A stretch of 6,134 nucleotides of DNA, taken from the NCBI GenBank assembly GCA_001778355.1, contig MFGS01000069.1, forward strand, positions 14,249 through 20,382. Direction: 5' to 3'. This DNA is from Candidatus Firestonebacteria bacterium RIFOXYA2_FULL_40_8. GTDB taxonomy: Bacteria; Oederibacteriota; D2-FULL-39-29. Under the pieces are notes generated by a model. It had not been told where the DNA came from. It made no database searches and was given only the letters and a program-made list of their open reading frames with translations. Positions 6,030-6,134 of the stretch are shown in pieces. Each line of letters begins with the position of its first letter. The first letter of the stretch is position 1. Made by a program: the position numbers and the translations under genes.

Positions 6030-6134
6030 ATGGAATTACCGGAGATACTAAAAAGGCAGGGGATTGTAATGACTTCAAACCATGAGCCGTTGATGTTTAG
6101 GCGGAGAGTGGGGTATGCGAGGGTGGATGAAGAG
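6030..6134 (+). CDS. Unrecognised protein, 3'-partial (first 35 residues)
   Basis: An open frame of 35 codons runs from ATG 6030 to the right edge. The start is firmly placed by AGGAGG six bases upstream. The visible N-terminus begins MELPEILKRQGIVMTSNH and continues through a basic stretch FRRRVGYARVDEE at 23-35. It has no signal peptide or membrane segment, so the protein is probably cytoplasmic. I do not recognise the family from this fragment. A 135-base gap containing dyads, a possible -10 element and a leader hairpin separates it from the AlgJ-like gene, so it is likely to be transcribed separately. Confidence 0.75.
   Translation, partial: MELPEILKRQGIVMTSNHEPLMFRRRVGYARVDEE

Overview
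The window reads as part of an envelope or extracellular polysaccharide locus from a bacterium, with every supported gene on the + strand. The presence of an AlgI-type membrane-bound O-acyltransferase together with an AlgJ/AlgX-type SGNH acetyltransferase suggests a Gram-negative (two-membrane) cell wall, although AlgI/AlgJ-like pairs are taxonomically wide. Base composition is moderate and slightly AT-rich, proteins are rich in Lys and Ile, and one gene starts with TTG. The low resemblance of the accessory genes to familiar model-organism proteins hints at an uncultivated lineage, but no taxon can be named from the sequence.

Layout. Positions 2-1345 hold the 3' part of a gene that is open at the left edge; its protein has a helical first half and a beta-rich second half that resembles, weakly, the toroid plus beta-sandwich layout of heparinase II/III-type polysaccharide lyases. 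A roughly 130-base gap follows, with two small GC-rich hairpins and a 10-bp palindrome. Positions 1477-2664 encode an exported TolB/WD40-like beta-propeller. It overlaps by four bases (ATGA) a small membrane-anchored protein of unknown function (2661-3203). Nine bases later begins the AlgI-like MBOAT protein (3213-4625), and 15 bases after that, behind a strong ribosome binding site and a TTG codon, the AlgJ-like SGNH protein (4641-5894). The last four genes are so tightly packed that they are very probably one transcription unit.

How the genes may work together. By analogy with alginate O-acetylation, the MBOAT protein would move an acetyl group from a cytoplasmic donor across the inner membrane, and the AlgJ-like protein, with an intact Asp-His/Ser set, would transfer it to a polysaccharide on the outer side of that membrane. 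The unknown membrane-anchored protein and the beta-propeller are encoded directly upstream and may be accessory or polymer-binding parts; the first gene might trim or bind the polymer. These roles for the non-AlgI/AlgJ genes are inference.

After 5894 comes a 135-base AT-rich intergenic region with two dyads sharing AAAAC/GTTTT half-sites around a possible -10 element, then a 7-bp hairpin just ahead of a consensus AGGAGG. The start of a further gene (6030 to the right edge) follows; its product is not recognised. This region looks like a separately controlled promoter and leader. No RNA genes, CRISPR arrays, insertion sequences or attachment sites were seen.
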